Numbered from the stretch's first letter, positions 32,473-44,233 are shown. The stretch: 64,000 nucleotides of DNA from Hymenochaete sp. R1 (GCA_019400425.1 JAFREE010000003.1:410144-474143); one strand, 5' to 3'. The notes: generated by a model not told the origin, from the letters alone. Program-made: numbers and translations.

Positions 32473-33533
32473 TTATTTGCGGCGAACCTTGTGCGTTGTG
32501 AGTCCTGGGAAGAGCGTCTGGGCTTCAGAGTCGGTCACCGATGGATGGACAATGACATCATCTCCACGCTGCCAGTTCACGGGAGTAGTGACTCTGGAAC
32601 ACGACACAAAGGGGATCAGCGAGAGTGAAGAAGGCTGAGGATGTAATCGGCATTACCTGTGCTTGTCACCAATCTGTAGCGAATCGATTACACGGATGAT
32701 CTCGTCAAAGTTACGGCCAGTGCTCGCAGGATAGGATATCGTGAGACGAATGACCTTCTTAGGGTCGATGACGAATACGGTGCGAACCTATGAGAACAAA
32801 AGTAAATCGTTGAAACATTGCCAAAGTTATAAAAAATATTCACAGTGAAAGGCAATCCCTTCGCATCGCGATTGGTAGGGTCGAGTGCATCAAGCATGTC
32901 GTATGTCGTACTGATTTTGCGGTCCGGGTCGGCGATCTTATTGCAAGAAAGAAAGAAAATATCAATACGGACAGGATATAACGGAAATAAGGCATAGACT
33001 GACAATTGGGAATGCGACCTCAATCGGACCACTTTTACCACCCCACTCCTCAATGTCTTTCACCTATGCGTTACTCAGTCCGTATCCGAGTTCGGAAGAG
33101 GAAGCTTCTGATCACCTACCCATTTATTATGATCCTCGAGTCCGTTTGCAGAAATACCGATAACTTTCACACCTCGAGCTAAGCAAATGCGATAAATAAA
33201 ACTAGAAATAGGCTTTCAATTGAAGTCGAGATACCTTTGAAATCTTCGGCACGGCGAGCAACTTCAGCAAGCTCGGTTGTGCAAACGGGGCTTTGAAGTA
33301 AGATGTTAGCACATTAATTATAATGAATAAATAAATGAATATACGTGAAGTCTCCAGGATGAGAGAAGAGAACAGCCCAATTGTCGCCGATCCATTCATG
33401 GAAACTGATCGGCCCTGCGGTGGTTTCCGCTTTGAAGTCCGGAGCGATGCTTTCAAAGTTGCTCTAACGTCAGACTCATATCTACGGTGAAGTAGTCAGC
33501 TTGTACTTACCTACCAAGCCTCAGAGAAGACAT
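32473..33533 (-). CDS. 1-Cys peroxiredoxin (Prx6/PRX1 type)
   Basis: Thiol peroxidase that reduces H2O2 and organic peroxides. Exons read from [17 protein letters not shown] through [40 protein letters not shown] with the single peroxidatic Cys, [35 protein letters not shown], the [18 protein letters not shown] region, [14 protein letters not shown] and [19 protein letters not shown], ending KVRRK. About 220 aa, the usual length. The long C-terminal part and the lack of a resolving Cys place it in the Prx6 group. There is no mitochondrial leader, so a cytosolic enzyme is likely. The first exon is 22 nt and its acceptor is GTTAGAG, chosen because only that junction keeps the frame. Confidence 0.92.
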
Positions 33534-33819
33534 CCGGATAGAGTAATGTATGAAAGTCGCTTGTGTGAGATGCAAGAGATAAGAGGGATTGTCAAAGCCA
33601 CGAAGGAACTTGGGGACTTTATATGGTGCATGAATATGCACTGTCTCAAGGATGTGCGACACTTTCCCACGGGGGACTATGGCGTGCTTTGATGCAACAA
33701 CGACAACGCTCTCTCGCAATTCATTCAAATCTTTCCAAGTTTGATCTTAGATGATAAGTCAATAGTACTACATGAAGCTAGACCAGTAAAATATGGCGTC
33801 ACGAGGGAGGGAAATTAAG

Positions 33820-34740
33820 TCAATAGTACGCAACGGTATGCAGTAGAGCATGCGGATGTTTCTCTTGGTGCGCCTCAAGAATCTTCCCCATTTCATCGTC
33901 AACATTGTCCGAAGCCTCAATCTAAGAATAAAATTTAGCAGCCCGAATCATGCGGCATTTATACATTGGAGTTAACTTACTGCTGTTGCAAGGTCCAGAA
34001 TAGCTTTTCCAGCTAAAAGAGCCTCTTCGTGATTATCCTTAATCTCAACGTTGATGACATGGACAGCTCTATTGAAGTCTCCTCCTTTCGATAGAAGATC
34101 TACGAAAAGTAATCAGAAAGCATCGACATGAATTTTCATTTCTGTACGGACCTTCGCAAACGGCATCGTAGCACCTTTCTTCACACGTAATTACTACATC
34201 CACTATGTTCCTGCTTTCTTGCCAGCGTTCGGGGGCTTTTTTAATATTCCTATTGCGGTCAATCATCTGTAGTATACCGTTTGCAGTATACCTAAGAGAA
34301 GTTCAGATAGCTCTTCAAACGGAAAGAAAATCGCGCTTACAGTCGAGGATCTTTCGAGTTCAATTCCTCGTACATAGTGTTGTAGGGCGTTCCAAAGGTA
34401 TAGATATTAGGCTTATCAATAGAGGGTCCAGGTAAACGAACGGCCGACCCCGTCCCAGCGGAGACGACTTGAAACCCGGCCTGCCTATTTTGAGTCAATC
34501 TCGATTGGATAGGAATAGTCATATAAACAAAGAACTACCTACATCAATCTGTTGTGTCCTTCCATGGAACGGTTCTGCAACTTTATCAACGAACGAGCCC
34601 TGATAGTTTTAGCAGGAGCTCACGTTGTTACTAGCACATACGACACAAAACAAAGGTCTTGCTTTATATCTGCTCCCTTGAAGGGCTTGAGTCCGAGATG
34701 CATCCGTCTGGGGCGGCGTGTAAGATGGGCCAGCCACCAT
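33820..34740 (-). CDS. SSU72: RNA polymerase II CTD phosphatase Ssu72
   Basis: Removes Ser5/Ser7 phosphate from the Pol II CTD and belongs to the cleavage/polyadenylation factor. The catalytic C-x5-R-S loop is built across an intron: CVVCASNN in exon 1 and [11 protein letters not shown] in exon 2. Family blocks follow: [90 protein letters not shown] and [20 protein letters not shown]. The N-terminal 30 residues ([20 protein letters not shown]) are an unconserved extension common in fungi. Start 34740 is the first ATG of the exon; exon 1 ends at 34624. A compositionally protein-like open frame just upstream (34797-35117 minus) could not be spliced on in frame. Confidence 0.92.
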
Positions 34741-35444
34741 GGGCTGTGGATCGGCCCCATTCGGAGGACGGGAAGCTTTAAAAGATTCTATTAGGACTAG
34801 GTAGGCGCAAAAAAAGTTACGAACAGTTCTCGGGAATCGGTGTCGAATTTAGAGAGGTGCTTGGAAGTCTGTTTTGCAACCTCGGATCCTGCAGTCGTGG
34901 ATCCGCTCTCGCCAGACGTGGGTCTCTCGCTCTTCTTGGATCCATGTGGAAGTTCAGTTGAAATAGAATCTAAGGCAATGGTAACATGCGTTAGAGATAA
35001 AATGCTACGGTATGCAGCCAAAAACAAGAAACAATCAGAAGTATCTCGAACAACTGAGGTCGTCGTGTCGACCCAGAAAGTTTGGTTTATTATCAAGCAG
35101 GTCGAATCGGCTCCCACTCTGAATCATCATTTTAAAAGCGTACAGAGATTAAAGACTCACAAAGACAAGCTTCTCTGTTGATTCCAGCTGTAAACGGTAG
35201 TGGACGTTACTGATAGAGTCGTTGAGTCATGGACCCCGACCTTCGAAGGCGCCAAAGCTGCACACGATCACGTGTAGAAGCTATTTCGAGACGAGGCAGC
35301 TGCTGACGATGATAGGGACGCACTTCTCTGCTCTTTACAACCACTATTGGCATTGGCATCAATTTTTGTTAGACACTTTGCACGGAAGGTAATATATGCT
35401 TGTGATAGAAGCCGATATTTCAGCTAAATAGGCCATGACAAGGT
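34741..35444. other. Divergent promoter, SSU72 / F-box gene
   Basis: About 700 bp between divergent starts, with an ATCACGTG box at 35267-35274. Two overlapping open frames on opposite strands at 34797-35181 have no recognisable motif and are not called as genes. Confidence 0.45.
35267..35274. promoter_or_regulatory. ATCACGTG E-box-like site
   Basis: The same octamer as CACGTGAT on the other strand, in the middle of the SSU72/F-box divergent promoter. Confidence 0.5.
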
Positions 35445-36944
35445 TTGCCTGTTCCCATGTCTCTCGCTCGCACAGGTCCGACGCTAGAGGAGGAGCAGAA
35501 GGCTCGCGCGGAGATAGTATCGCACGAGCAGTCCATCGCGGATTTGCAGTCGCAGATTGAGGGGTTGTGTCTTCAAATAGGTCGTATAGAAGCAGAAAAA
35601 CAGAAACATCATGCTGCTATAAGCAAATGCCGGTCCGTATTCACTCTGGCCAATCGCATTCCAATAGAGCTCCTTGCTCGCATATTCGAGATAGCGGTCC
35701 TCGACGGGTATTGGACTGTCGGACCTCTGGTCGTCTCTCACGTTTGTTCATCTTGGAGAGAGGCCGCGAAACTTCCTTTGGTCTGGTCGCACGTCTATAT
35801 CGACTGCGATAAGGGCAATCCAGTGGCACGATGTGACCTTTGGTTCCAGATGGCACGGGAAGCACCCTTGGACATCACATTCAGGACTTCCATGCAATAC
35901 TCGGTTACCGCTGCTGCTTTTCAAGCTGTCCATTCTAGAGTGAAGCGTTGGAAGAGACTCGTTCTTGATGCGCATACTTTACAGGAAGCCAATCTCGTCC
36001 TTGCTCAGGTCACCGCTCCCGGTCCCCTCTTACACGAGGTCGTTGTCGATGTCGGGGAGTCTTCCGCGCCCTTGCAGGTATTGGATAGTGATCAGGCATC
36101 GGACCAATTTTTTGCCCTCCAAACAGCATTTAGAAATGCTCCCAAACTTCGACGCTTGACCTTGACAGTTGACCAGACTCGCACATGGGTCGGTTTGGGG
36201 CAGATCACCTACCTCAATTTGCAACTGAGTAAATGCGTTTTCGACATACATAGACCCCTTTTCGCTTCGGAAATGATGGATGCTTTGGAGGCTGCATCGA
36301 ACCTCCAGGAGCTGGTTATGAAAGTCCCGTGTGACGACGAACGGCCACTAGCAGACTCGGCAGACGGTCCAGTTCGGATAGTCATGCTTTCCAGACTCAA
36401 GTCTCTTACACTGGAAATGCCCACTACTATCATGGCATTTCTACGTCACGTCGAAGCACCCAAACTTCAATGCTTGAATTTACGTTGTCCAAGCACGTAC
36501 CAGACCTTTGCAGGTGATGAAGTCCGTTCGTCTTTACGTTGGTTTGTCGAACATAGCTCTTCGCTGCGTTCGTTAGAGTTATACGACGTTGAAGTCGCTC
36601 AGGAAGACTACCTTTTCTTATTTGCGCAAGCAACTGCCCTCGAATCTCTTAGTCTGCATGGCTCAGATATCCTCGATGAAACTATCCAACAACTCGGCAC
36701 ATTTGCCGGCGACCTTCCCCGTCTACGCCGCCTGGACCTTCGCTGGTGTGGACATGTATCTGGGGACGCGATAGCACAAATATCCGAAAACAGACGTACC
36801 AAACAGGGCTTACCTTTATGTCCCCTTGATGAGATTACTCTTATCAATTGCTCAGGTGTTAACGAAAGGCAGATATTAGATATTAGTCGACACAGTAGAT
36901 GTCGGTTAAGGATCGGGGGACCGGAAGACTATTGCTGTAAGTAA
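35445..36944 (+). CDS. F-box / leucine-rich-repeat protein, intronless
   Basis: A single uninterrupted frame of 499 aa. Residues about 15-60 form a coiled coil (LEEEQKARAEIVSHEQSIAD, IEAEKQKHHAAISKC). The F-box follows (ANRIPIELLARIFEIAVLDG ... VSHVCSSWREAAKLPLVWSH), with the fungal IPxELLxxIFxxA and VCxxWRxxAxxxPxLW pattern. The rest contains irregular leucine-rich repeats (LKSLTLEMPTTIMAFL, LQCLNLRCPSTYQ, LRSLELYDVEVAQED, LESLSLHGSDILDETI, LRRLDLRWCGHV). F-box proteins present substrates to SCF ubiquitin ligases; the target is unknown. This family is large in Agaricomycetes. The lack of introns contrasts with every neighbour and could reflect retroposition (inference). The in-frame Met 12 nt downstream is an alternative start. 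Confidence 0.88.
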   Translation: MPVPMSLARTGPTLEEEQKARAEIVSHEQSIADLQSQIEGLCLQIGRIEAEKQKHHAAISKCRSVFTLANRIPIELLARIFEIAVLDGYWTVGPLVVSHVCSSWREAAKLPLVWSHVYIDCDKGNPVARCDLWFQMAREAPLDITFRTSMQYSVTAAAFQAVHSRVKRWKRLVLDAHTLQEANLVLAQVTAPGPLLHEVVVDVGESSAPLQVLDSDQASDQFFALQTAFRNAPKLRRLTLTVDQTRTWVGLGQITYLNLQLSKCVFDIHRPLFASEMMDALEAASNLQELVMKVPCDDERPLADSADGPVRIVMLSRLKSLTLEMPTTIMAFLRHVEAPKLQCLNLRCPSTYQTFAGDEVRSSLRWFVEHSSSLRSLELYDVEVAQEDYLFLFAQATALESLSLHGSDILDETIQQLGTFAGDLPRLRRLDLRWCGHVSGDAIAQISENRRTKQGLPLCPLDEITLINCSGVNERQILDISRHSRCRLRIGGPEDYCCK

Positions 36945-37411
36945 TCTCGATTCTCTGCTTCGAATAAAGCTGATTGGCGGTACTAGACCGTCGTGGATGC
37001 TGTCTAAATATGAGATATAGAATGCGCTTTCAATTGCGGGTTGGACCAGAAGACGTCAGGCTGAAGAATATCATCTTGTAAATATCAAAGGGCTAAGCAT
37101 AAAGTAATTTTTGTCTGGTAATACATGTATGAACGAGTAATTCATCGCGGATGTATTTCATGTCTGCCTAGTTCCTTTTATTCTGCACTATTTATCCTGG
37201 TTCAGTGGTAGAAAGTACAGTGTACATGGGCATTGGTGAACTCAGAACAGTGAACCGGAAAATCATCCTGTAAAACAGTTGACTCACGTCGATCCTACCA
37301 GCTGGGAAACGCGCTATAAGCCACGCCGCGGTGCGGTTCTTGCTAACTTTCACAAGTCTGCTCATTTCGAAAGCTCATTCTCTAACATTGTATCCGAATA
37401 CACTGGAAAGA
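36945..37411. other. Intergenic region before PRP31
   Basis: About 470 bp holding the F-box 3' UTR and the PRP31 promoter. No further feature was recognised. An in-frame upstream start at 37331 would add a hydrophobic leader not expected for Prp31. Confidence 0.5.
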
Positions 37412-39543
37412 ATGAGTAGCGCAGCCGATGATCTTCTGGCCGACTTGGATGACCTTGATGCACCAGAGGACGAAGTCAACGAAGAACAAGAAGATGACGT
37501 CTCAGAAGCTCGTGCGTCCAATCCCAGTGGACAAGGACTTAAACGCAAAGCCGACGATGTCGACATGTCGGACGATGATGGAGATAATATGGGCGTCGAT
37601 GCAGGGCTGGACGCGAAAGGAGAGGGTCTTAATGCTGGGTTTGTTCCAGAAGGAGGCATCAAGCCTGCTGCAGAGTTGGATGCGGAGGAAGTGCAGCGCA
37701 TGGAATTGAGTAGTATTGACGATGTGCGGAAGGTTGCGAAGCTGGAAGGCAGCAAGAGGATGGCGGATACTCTCAAGGCTCGTCAGTCCCTGATTTTTCT
37801 GCTTAGTGCGGACTAATGTAGAGAACAGGAGATCAATCATTATGTTTCCAATCCAAGTTCGGCAGAGACGATGTCATTACCGCCTCACCTGAATCCCGAA
37901 TACACACTGATCGTACAGGCGAACAACCTTTCCGTCGACGTCGAGAATGAAATACTTATGGTCAACAAGGCAAATCCAATTCGTGCTCTATTTGCCCTTT
38001 GTGTCAGGTATTAATATTTCTTTCCAATCGTTTCTTCGCAACAATAGTTCATCCGAGACCATTATGCCCTAAAGTATCCTGAACTCGAACGGCTTGTCGT
38101 GGACCCGTCGATGTACATCCGCACGGTGCGCGTATTGGGAAACAGCGAGGATCCAACCAAATCCGATTTATCGGGAGTTTTACCTGCTGCTATCGTCATG
38201 AGCGTGTTCATCATGGCGTCAACAACCCAAGGGAGGACATTGACGGATGCGGAGTGGAAGACGGTGCAGAATGCATGCGAATTAGCTGATCGTCTGGAGG
38301 AGGCAAGAAAGAGGGTGAGTCCCCATGAAGCATCATAGGTTTGTCTCAAGTTGACTCTGTGACGTTAGATTTTCTCGTACGTCAGCTCTCGAATGAACAT
38401 GCTTGCTCCAAATCTATCTGCTATTGTCGGGACGACTATTGCTGCCAAGCTCTTAGGTGTATCAGGTGGTCTCAGCGCCTTAGCAAGGATGCCCGCCTGC
38501 AACGTTCATGTTAGTCTTTTCATTAATTGCTTACGCCTCCAAACAGTCTCATTTCGTTGACTCTTGTCTTTCTTTAGCTTCTTGGCGCTCAGAAGAAGAT
38601 CGCCTCTGGGTTCTCTACTGCGACTCAGAACAGGCACACCGGTTTTGTGTTCCAATCAGAGTTGATTCAACAGGCACGGCCTGAATATAGGCTCAAGATC
38701 CAAAGAACTGTGGGTGCAAAATGCGTTTTGGCTGCCCGAATGGACCTTGAACGACAAAGGAGAGACGGTAAGGGAAAATCTCTATTGTGAAATGATCTTG
38801 TTCAAGTTATCTTCCCCTCTTAGGGAGTTTTGGAGAAGATTTGCGGGAGAAAATCGAAAAGCATATCGACCGATTAGCAGCACCACCTCCAAACAAAGTC
38901 GTGAAAGCCCTACCGATTCCAAATGACGGACCAAAGAAACGCAGAGGTGGCCGAAGGTAATGTCATTATCAGCCTTTCATGCGTCTTTGTCACCATCTTG
39001 TACTCTTACACTCGGACAGGGCACGGAAAGCCAAAGAAGCTTACGCTCAGACCGAGCTACGCAAACTTCAGAACCGTATGGCATTCGGTGAGGCGGAGGA
39101 AGAAGTTGGCGCGTTTGACGAGACGAAAGGTATGGGTCTCATCGGCTCGTCCACGGGCAGGGTCAGAGCGGGGATGGGCGAGGCAAAGAGCAAGGGTACG
39201 TTTCGTGCATTTTTCGCCGATGACGAGAAGAACTGAAAACCGTATGATACGCTTGCAGCTAAAATGTCGAAATCGAACAAGTTGCGTACTGCGACTCTCA
39301 ATCGCGCTGCGCAACAATCGACGTCGGGTACTGCGACTTCTCTGACGTTCACTCCCGTGCAAGGTATGTGTTTCAGTTGACATGGCAGTATTGAGCTCTC
39401 AACGTTGTTCCCGCAAAGGATTCGAAATCACAAATCGCGCGGCCGCTGAGCAACGGGTCAAGGAAGCGAACGACAAGTGGTTTGCCAAAGGCCAATTCTC
39501 TTTCATGGGTCAAAAAGGGCAGAGCGGCTCTGGACCTTCGTGA
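37412..39543 (+). CDS. PRP31: U4/U6 snRNP splicing factor Prp31
   Basis: Binds the U4 snRNA-15.5K complex and holds the U4/U6.U5 tri-snRNP together. N-terminal acidic part ([20 protein letters not shown]), then [20 protein letters not shown] and [20 protein letters not shown]. The Nop domain core follows ([80 protein letters not shown]), with [20 protein letters not shown] after it. The C-terminal domain has [20 protein letters not shown] and [20 protein letters not shown]. All blocks are typical and in order, about 540 aa over about nine exons. The start [12 protein letters not shown] is preferred over the upstream in-frame ATG because it begins the conserved acidic N-terminus. Confidence 0.95.
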
Positions 39544-39773
39544 CCCTACCACTTTCACTTCCGCACGCGAAATTAATATTTTTATAATCCCCCATTTTCA
39601 TATACCGCCTGTACTACTGTTACAATGCGAAACGTACTAAAAAACAAACGCTTATTGATTAACACAAAGAAGATGAAATGCGGGAAAGAAAAGTCGTGAT
39701 GGTTGAAAGCGAAAGTAAAGGTGGAAAGCATATGGTTGTGACGAACAGGCAAAACATGATTTAGAAGAACTCA

Positions 39774-40596
39774 TTAAGCACCTTCGCCTGGATGCGCTGT
39801 CGCCACTGTTTGCCCGGTCGCAGCGGATTGCGATACATCAATGAAGCCCGCTTGTTTGGGATTCTTGAGCGTCGTTCGCTTCTTTTGGTAGTCACGAATG
39901 GCAGAGCGAATGGCATCCTCTGCAAGCACTATGGAAATAGTGTGGATTAGTGGCATGAACAAAAAAGAATGAGATGAGCGGTGGGAATGAATGAACGTAC
40001 TGGAGCAGTGGAGTTTGACGGGTGGTAGAGCGAGTTCCTTGGCGATTTCAGTGTTCTTGATCTTGCCTGCTTCTTCGAGGGACAGGCCTTTCACCCGCTC
40101 AGTCATGTACGACGAGGATGCAATAGCACTACCGCAGCCAAAGGTTTTAAACTTGACATCTGATATAATTCCGTTCTCATCCACGCGGATTTGGAGTTTC
40201 ATGACGTCGCCGCAGCTGTTTTGGGTGACGATGAAGATGAGTCAGCCTTTGCGACCCAAAATCAGAAAAAAATAAATGCGAGACTTACGCAGGAGCACCT
40301 ACGAGGCCGGTGCCAACATCAAAGTCATTCTTCGGCAGTGAGCCGACCTGTATAGAGAAGAGACGTAAAGGAAGGAGGGGAAAGCGTCGTTATCAGATAA
40401 ACCGCAAAAAGAAAATCTGCCCGCGTAACCAAATGAAACGTACGTTTCGCGGGGACTCGTAGTGAGAGATAACTTTTTCGTGATATGCACGGGCAATGAC
40501 AGGCCTAGCTGGACGTACAACTGCTGGGCGGGATGCATTGACAGCAGCGCGAGGAGCGGCTGAGAGGAGGGAACGGGAGAAAGCGCGAGAGAACAT
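39774..40596 (-). CDS. ISU1: Mitochondrial iron-sulfur cluster scaffold Isu1/IscU
   Basis: Scaffold on which [2Fe-2S] clusters are built in the mitochondrial matrix. Arg/Ala/Ser-rich presequence ([20 protein letters not shown] ... [20 protein letters not shown]), then the scaffold with its three cluster Cys: in [20 protein letters not shown], in [19 protein letters not shown], and in LPPVKLHCS followed by [14 protein letters not shown]. The Hsp70-binding LPPVK motif is intact. The C-terminus continues past the usual end ([20 protein letters not shown] ... AHPGEGA), about 20 residues longer than bacterial IscU. Exon joints were checked at APA|CGDV. An ATG 96 nt upstream (40692) would only lengthen the leader. 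It is divergent from RRP8, sharing a promoter with a CACGTGAT palindrome. Confidence 0.94.
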
Positions 40597-41081
40597 GGTG
40601 GTCGTTGAGTGAGAAGCGGATGTGAGTGGCCGAGAGGGAAATGGGATGGGCGTTGCCTTCTTTAGCGGTTGGGATCGGTGGTCACTGGTCACTCGTCGGG
40701 CCGGCCAATGGGAATGAAGTTCCTATTTGCTATTTGGCTCGCTTGATGACTGAGAGATCCTCTTTGGCTTCGGGTTGCACGTGATGCAAGCCAAGCTGAA
40801 TCCATTGCGTCATACTAGAACCTCTCTTTCAAGGGAAGATTTCAATGCGCGACTATATTATTCGTGTGAATGTCTGAATATATCCTTATGTGAAGTAGAA
40901 ACTTGTTTTATAAAAGAAGAAACACTGTTGTGCTTGGATGCTCGTCCAATCGAATTCACGGACGAGCCAAGTGGACCAATGGGGAAACTCCGGCGAACGT
41001 CGATCCCTATCGATTCGATTCCCGGAATCCGCATTTCTTTCTGCCTCCGAATCCGACGCAAACTTTCACGAACTCACAAAC
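40597..41081. other. Divergent promoter, ISU1 / RRP8
   Basis: About 485 bp. It holds the CACGTGAT site described separately. An open frame leads in frame into RRP8 from 40938 but adds a leader without conserved features. Confidence 0.5.
40778..40785. promoter_or_regulatory. CACGTGAT inside a TTGCA/TGCAA palindrome
   Basis: CACGTGAT lies within TTGCACGTGATGCAA, whose arms TTGCA and TGCAA are inverted repeats. It lies 182 bp upstream of the ISU1 start and 297 bp upstream of the RRP8 start. Confidence 0.5.
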
Positions 41082-42574
41082 ATGGAACTCTTCGACGTAC
41101 CAGGTTGGCGAATGCCAGGTGCTCAACCGAACGCTTCTAACTCTCGTAAAAGAAAAAGACCTCATGCCCTCCACGAAGACGGCTCGTCGTCCAAAGTGCA
41201 CACCACACAGGTCAACATGGACAAGTTGATGGAGAGGCTTGCTCAGGTCGAGAATGCGAGCAAGGTCGTCAAAAAAAGCAAGGATAAACCCGCGAAAAAA
41301 GCCAAGAATATTCCTCAACTGGATAGTGGACAGAAAACTGCTTCGCGCGATAAGAAAGAAAAGCAGCTTGCTGCTACCTCGGCCCACGAAGGATCTACCT
41401 TGACTCGGAAAGGTGGGAAGAAGGGCGTGGACTTAGCGGAAAATGGGGCAGCAAAGTGTATGGAATCGCCTGGCTCAGGATCTCCCGTCGAAAAAATGAA
41501 GAAGAAGAAAAGCAAACAAGAGTCAAGACCTTCGAATGAATTAACGAATATGCAACAGCCTGAATCCAATTTCAAGTCTCATTTGACTGATTTACAGTCT
41601 AAGATGAAACTAAAATTGGACGGCGCTAGATTCAGGTGAGTCGATCGACTAGACTAGCCTCCAGCCTATTCAAATAATACATTTCTAGATGGATCAACGA
41701 ATCACTGTACAAGTCCAATAGCAAGGACGCCGAGCGTTTGATGCAAGAAGACCCCCAAGTCTTTGAAGAGGTATCGTCATCAAATGTAGCATTCAATTCT
41801 CTAACGTACATTGTACTAAACTCCTTCCCTTGTTCGCCCTTAGTACCACGTCGGCTTCAGGCAACAAGTCACCTCATGGCCGAAGAACCCCGTCGACCAC
41901 TACATCCAGACCCTAACCTCATACCCACCGCGCTCGTTGATTGTAGACCTCGGCTGCGGCGACGCTTCGCTCGCACGGACGCTAGTTCCGAAAGGTTTGT
42001 CCGTGATCTCCTTTGACCTCGTGTCAGCCAACCCGCTCGTGGTCGCAGCGGATATTTGCGATAGAATACCGTTACCAGGATCGGGGGAGGGGACGAAGGG
42101 AGGCGGAGGTCAGGTCGTAGATGTAATAGTGTGCTCGCTGAGCTTGATGAACACGAACTGGTTGAAGTGCATACGCGAAGCACATCGGGTCTTGAAATCT
42201 GGGTTGGTGTGGTTTCCCTTTGTGTTTGGTTGATTGGTGCTAGTGGAAGAAGCAGCTGATGGTCTATCTTTGCAGCGGAGAACTCAAAATTGCAGAGGTG
42301 ACGAGCCGTATTTCGGACGTCAAACAATTCACGTCCGTAATAAGCCTAGTTGGATTCCACCTCGTGTCGAAGGTGAGCGATCCTTAGCGTTAAAATCGGA
42401 GTCATGACAGTGATGCTCACATCGAACGTTCATGATTGTTAGGACAGCACCAATACTCATTTCATTCTTTTCGAATTCAAGAAGGACAGTTCTAGGGTGT
42501 TAGGTGACGAGGATTGGGAAAATGTCATGGACAAGGGCGGTGTGCTGCAGCCTTGTGAATATAAACGGCGATGA
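41082..42574 (+). CDS. RRP8: 25S rRNA adenine-N1 methyltransferase Rrp8
   Basis: SAM-dependent enzyme that makes m1A on large-subunit rRNA and supports early nucleolar processing. The N-terminal half is Lys-rich and disordered, with nucleolar-localisation-like clusters (KKSKDKPAKKAKN, KMKKKKSKQ). The catalytic half matches the Rrp8 family: GARFRWINESLYKSNSKDAE, VGFRQQVTSWPKNPVD, the SAM motif SLIVDLGCGDASLA, ISFDLVSANPLVVAADI, VVDVIVCSLSLMNTNWLKC, EAHRVLKSGGELKIAEVTSR and FTSVISLVGFHLVSKD, ending VLQPCEYKRR. Five exons, about 430 aa. The start MELFDVPGW was chosen because it begins the family-typical short acidic/hydrophobic N-terminus, which the upstream in-frame ATG would bury. Confidence 0.94.
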
Positions 42575-42774
42575 GCTTGGGTTTAGCTTGACTATGTATT
42601 TTTGGTTGCGAGTTGAATTGTGATTATCTTATCTTATCTCTATCTGCATGGACGCATACGTGCTGTCTTCGGCGTGGTCGCCTCGTTGAGACAGACCTCT
42701 CTCAACCACAATCTCATCTTCGTACCGCGTCAATAGACCTCCTGATTTTATCCTTTCGACTTCTCTCGCTATTC

Positions 42775-43950
42775 ATGGCCACTAAATCGGGAAACGTGCA
42801 TGTGCTCAACCATCCAGTGCTGAAGGCGAAGTTATCGCAGCTTAGGCAGACCAGTGGTACCACGTCTGCAAAGGAGTTTCGAGAGGTGTGCCCCACGCCC
42901 AAATAATAATTTCTTCGTCTTTTGTAGGATTCTGCGCTGAATGTGCTGGGATATGTGTAGGGAATCAAGCAGATCACGACGTTCCTTGGGATCGAGGCTA
43001 GCAGATCGTTGGAAGAGGCTTCGTTTCAAGGGGTACGTGGCACTGAAGCTCCTCGTCTACAACCAGCCTCGAATTAATTCTCGTTTCTTTATACTTTCGT
43101 ACCCACTTCATAAAGAGGTCCCCTGTGGCTGAGTTTACGGGGACCGTCGTGAAACCTCAACTTGGGCTATGTCCCATCTTGCGTGCAGGAACGGGTATGG
43201 CGGATCCCATGCTCGAGCTGTTCCCGTGGGTACTATCAATTTATATACCCCATTTTTTGTTTCTAATTCACTGTCTGTCGTAGGTCGGCCAAGGTATACC
43301 ACATCGGGATCTTCCGCGATAAATTCAGCTTGCAACCCGTAGAATGTGAGATCCGACGATTCTTCGACCGCCTGCTACCTTTCTGTCTTCAGTGAGCTGA
43401 TCGCAAGCTTGTATTGCTTAGACTACTCGAAACTTCCTTCGAACGTGACGGTTGATGTTTGCTACCTTCTGGATCCATTGATTGCCACAGGTGGGACTGC
43501 ATGCGCGGCATTGCAGATGCTGGTTGATTGGGGTGAGCATGCCTACTATAGTTCCATTTCGCATAGTCGATTCACCGAACTCGTTTTCTTCAGGTCTTCC
43601 GAGTCAGTTTGTCCTCGTCAATAAATGATGTATGATCTCAAATTTGTTTGGAAGTCCACAACATCAAGCTCCTCTCTGTTCTGGCCTCAGAACCCGGTAT
43701 CGAGAAGATCACATCCGAGTTTCCGGATCTCGAGGTGTGCTCTGCATTTAATTAGACAGAGTATCGGATTTGACGGTCTTTGAAAGGTATGGACCGCTGC
43801 AATTGACTCGACCTTGACCGACAAAGGCATCATCTCGCCAGGATTAGGAGATACTGTAAGTTCCTTAGGCTCACCCTTGTTTATATAACTCGAGCTTGAT
43901 ACTGGTTGTGTTCGCTACAACAGGGCGATCGACTTTTCAATACCATTTGA
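42775..43950 (+). CDS. FUR1: Uracil phosphoribosyltransferase
   Basis: Pyrimidine salvage enzyme making UMP from uracil and PRPP. Blocks: NVHVLNHPVLKAKLSQLRQT, GIKQITTFLGIEASRSLEEA, SPVAEFTGTVVKPQLGLCPI, LRAGTGMADPMLELFP, KVYHIGIFRDKFSLQPVEY, YSKLPSNVTVDVCYLLDP, the PRPP loop LLDPLIATGGTA, IKLLSVLASEPGIEKI, FPDLEVWTAAIDSTLTDKG and GIISPGLGDTGDRLFNTI at the C-terminus. Every catalytic block is intact, with about eight short exons. MATKSGNVHVL is a normal fungal start; an in-frame ATG at 42613 would add 54 non-conserved residues. 5-fluorouracil sensitivity is the known phenotype of this enzyme family. Confidence 0.95.
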
Positions 43951-44233
43951 ATGTAGCGTAGGCAATATAAGATGAGACAAGTGGCTATCACCCTGTACTT
44001 TATACTGATGATGGTGAACATAATAAGCGTAAAACATTTCCGAATTGTTCGGGAAAGTGTGGAGCAAAACAATTAATTTCCCACGAGATGGTCATTGGCA
44101 GATTGTTGCGTGCTCAAGGCTCACCGCTCATCCGCAATTCCGAATTTTCGTGTCAGCAGCGCCCGCTCAAAATGTCTACAGTCTTGCCTTGCTTCAAAGA
44201 GCTTTTCGACCCATCAACGACATTTCTCGAACG
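43951..44233. other. Promoter and leader of MET10, with a possible uORF
   Basis: An ATG at 44172, out of frame with MET10, opens a frame that ends at 44273, past the assigned MET10 start at 44234. No other feature was seen. Confidence 0.4.

Noticed and set aside
34797..35181. Overlapping open frames on both strands between SSU72 and the F-box gene
   Set aside because: The minus frame looks protein-like (KKSERPTSGESGSTTAGS) but cannot be spliced in frame to SSU72 and has no motif; the plus frame is its shadow.
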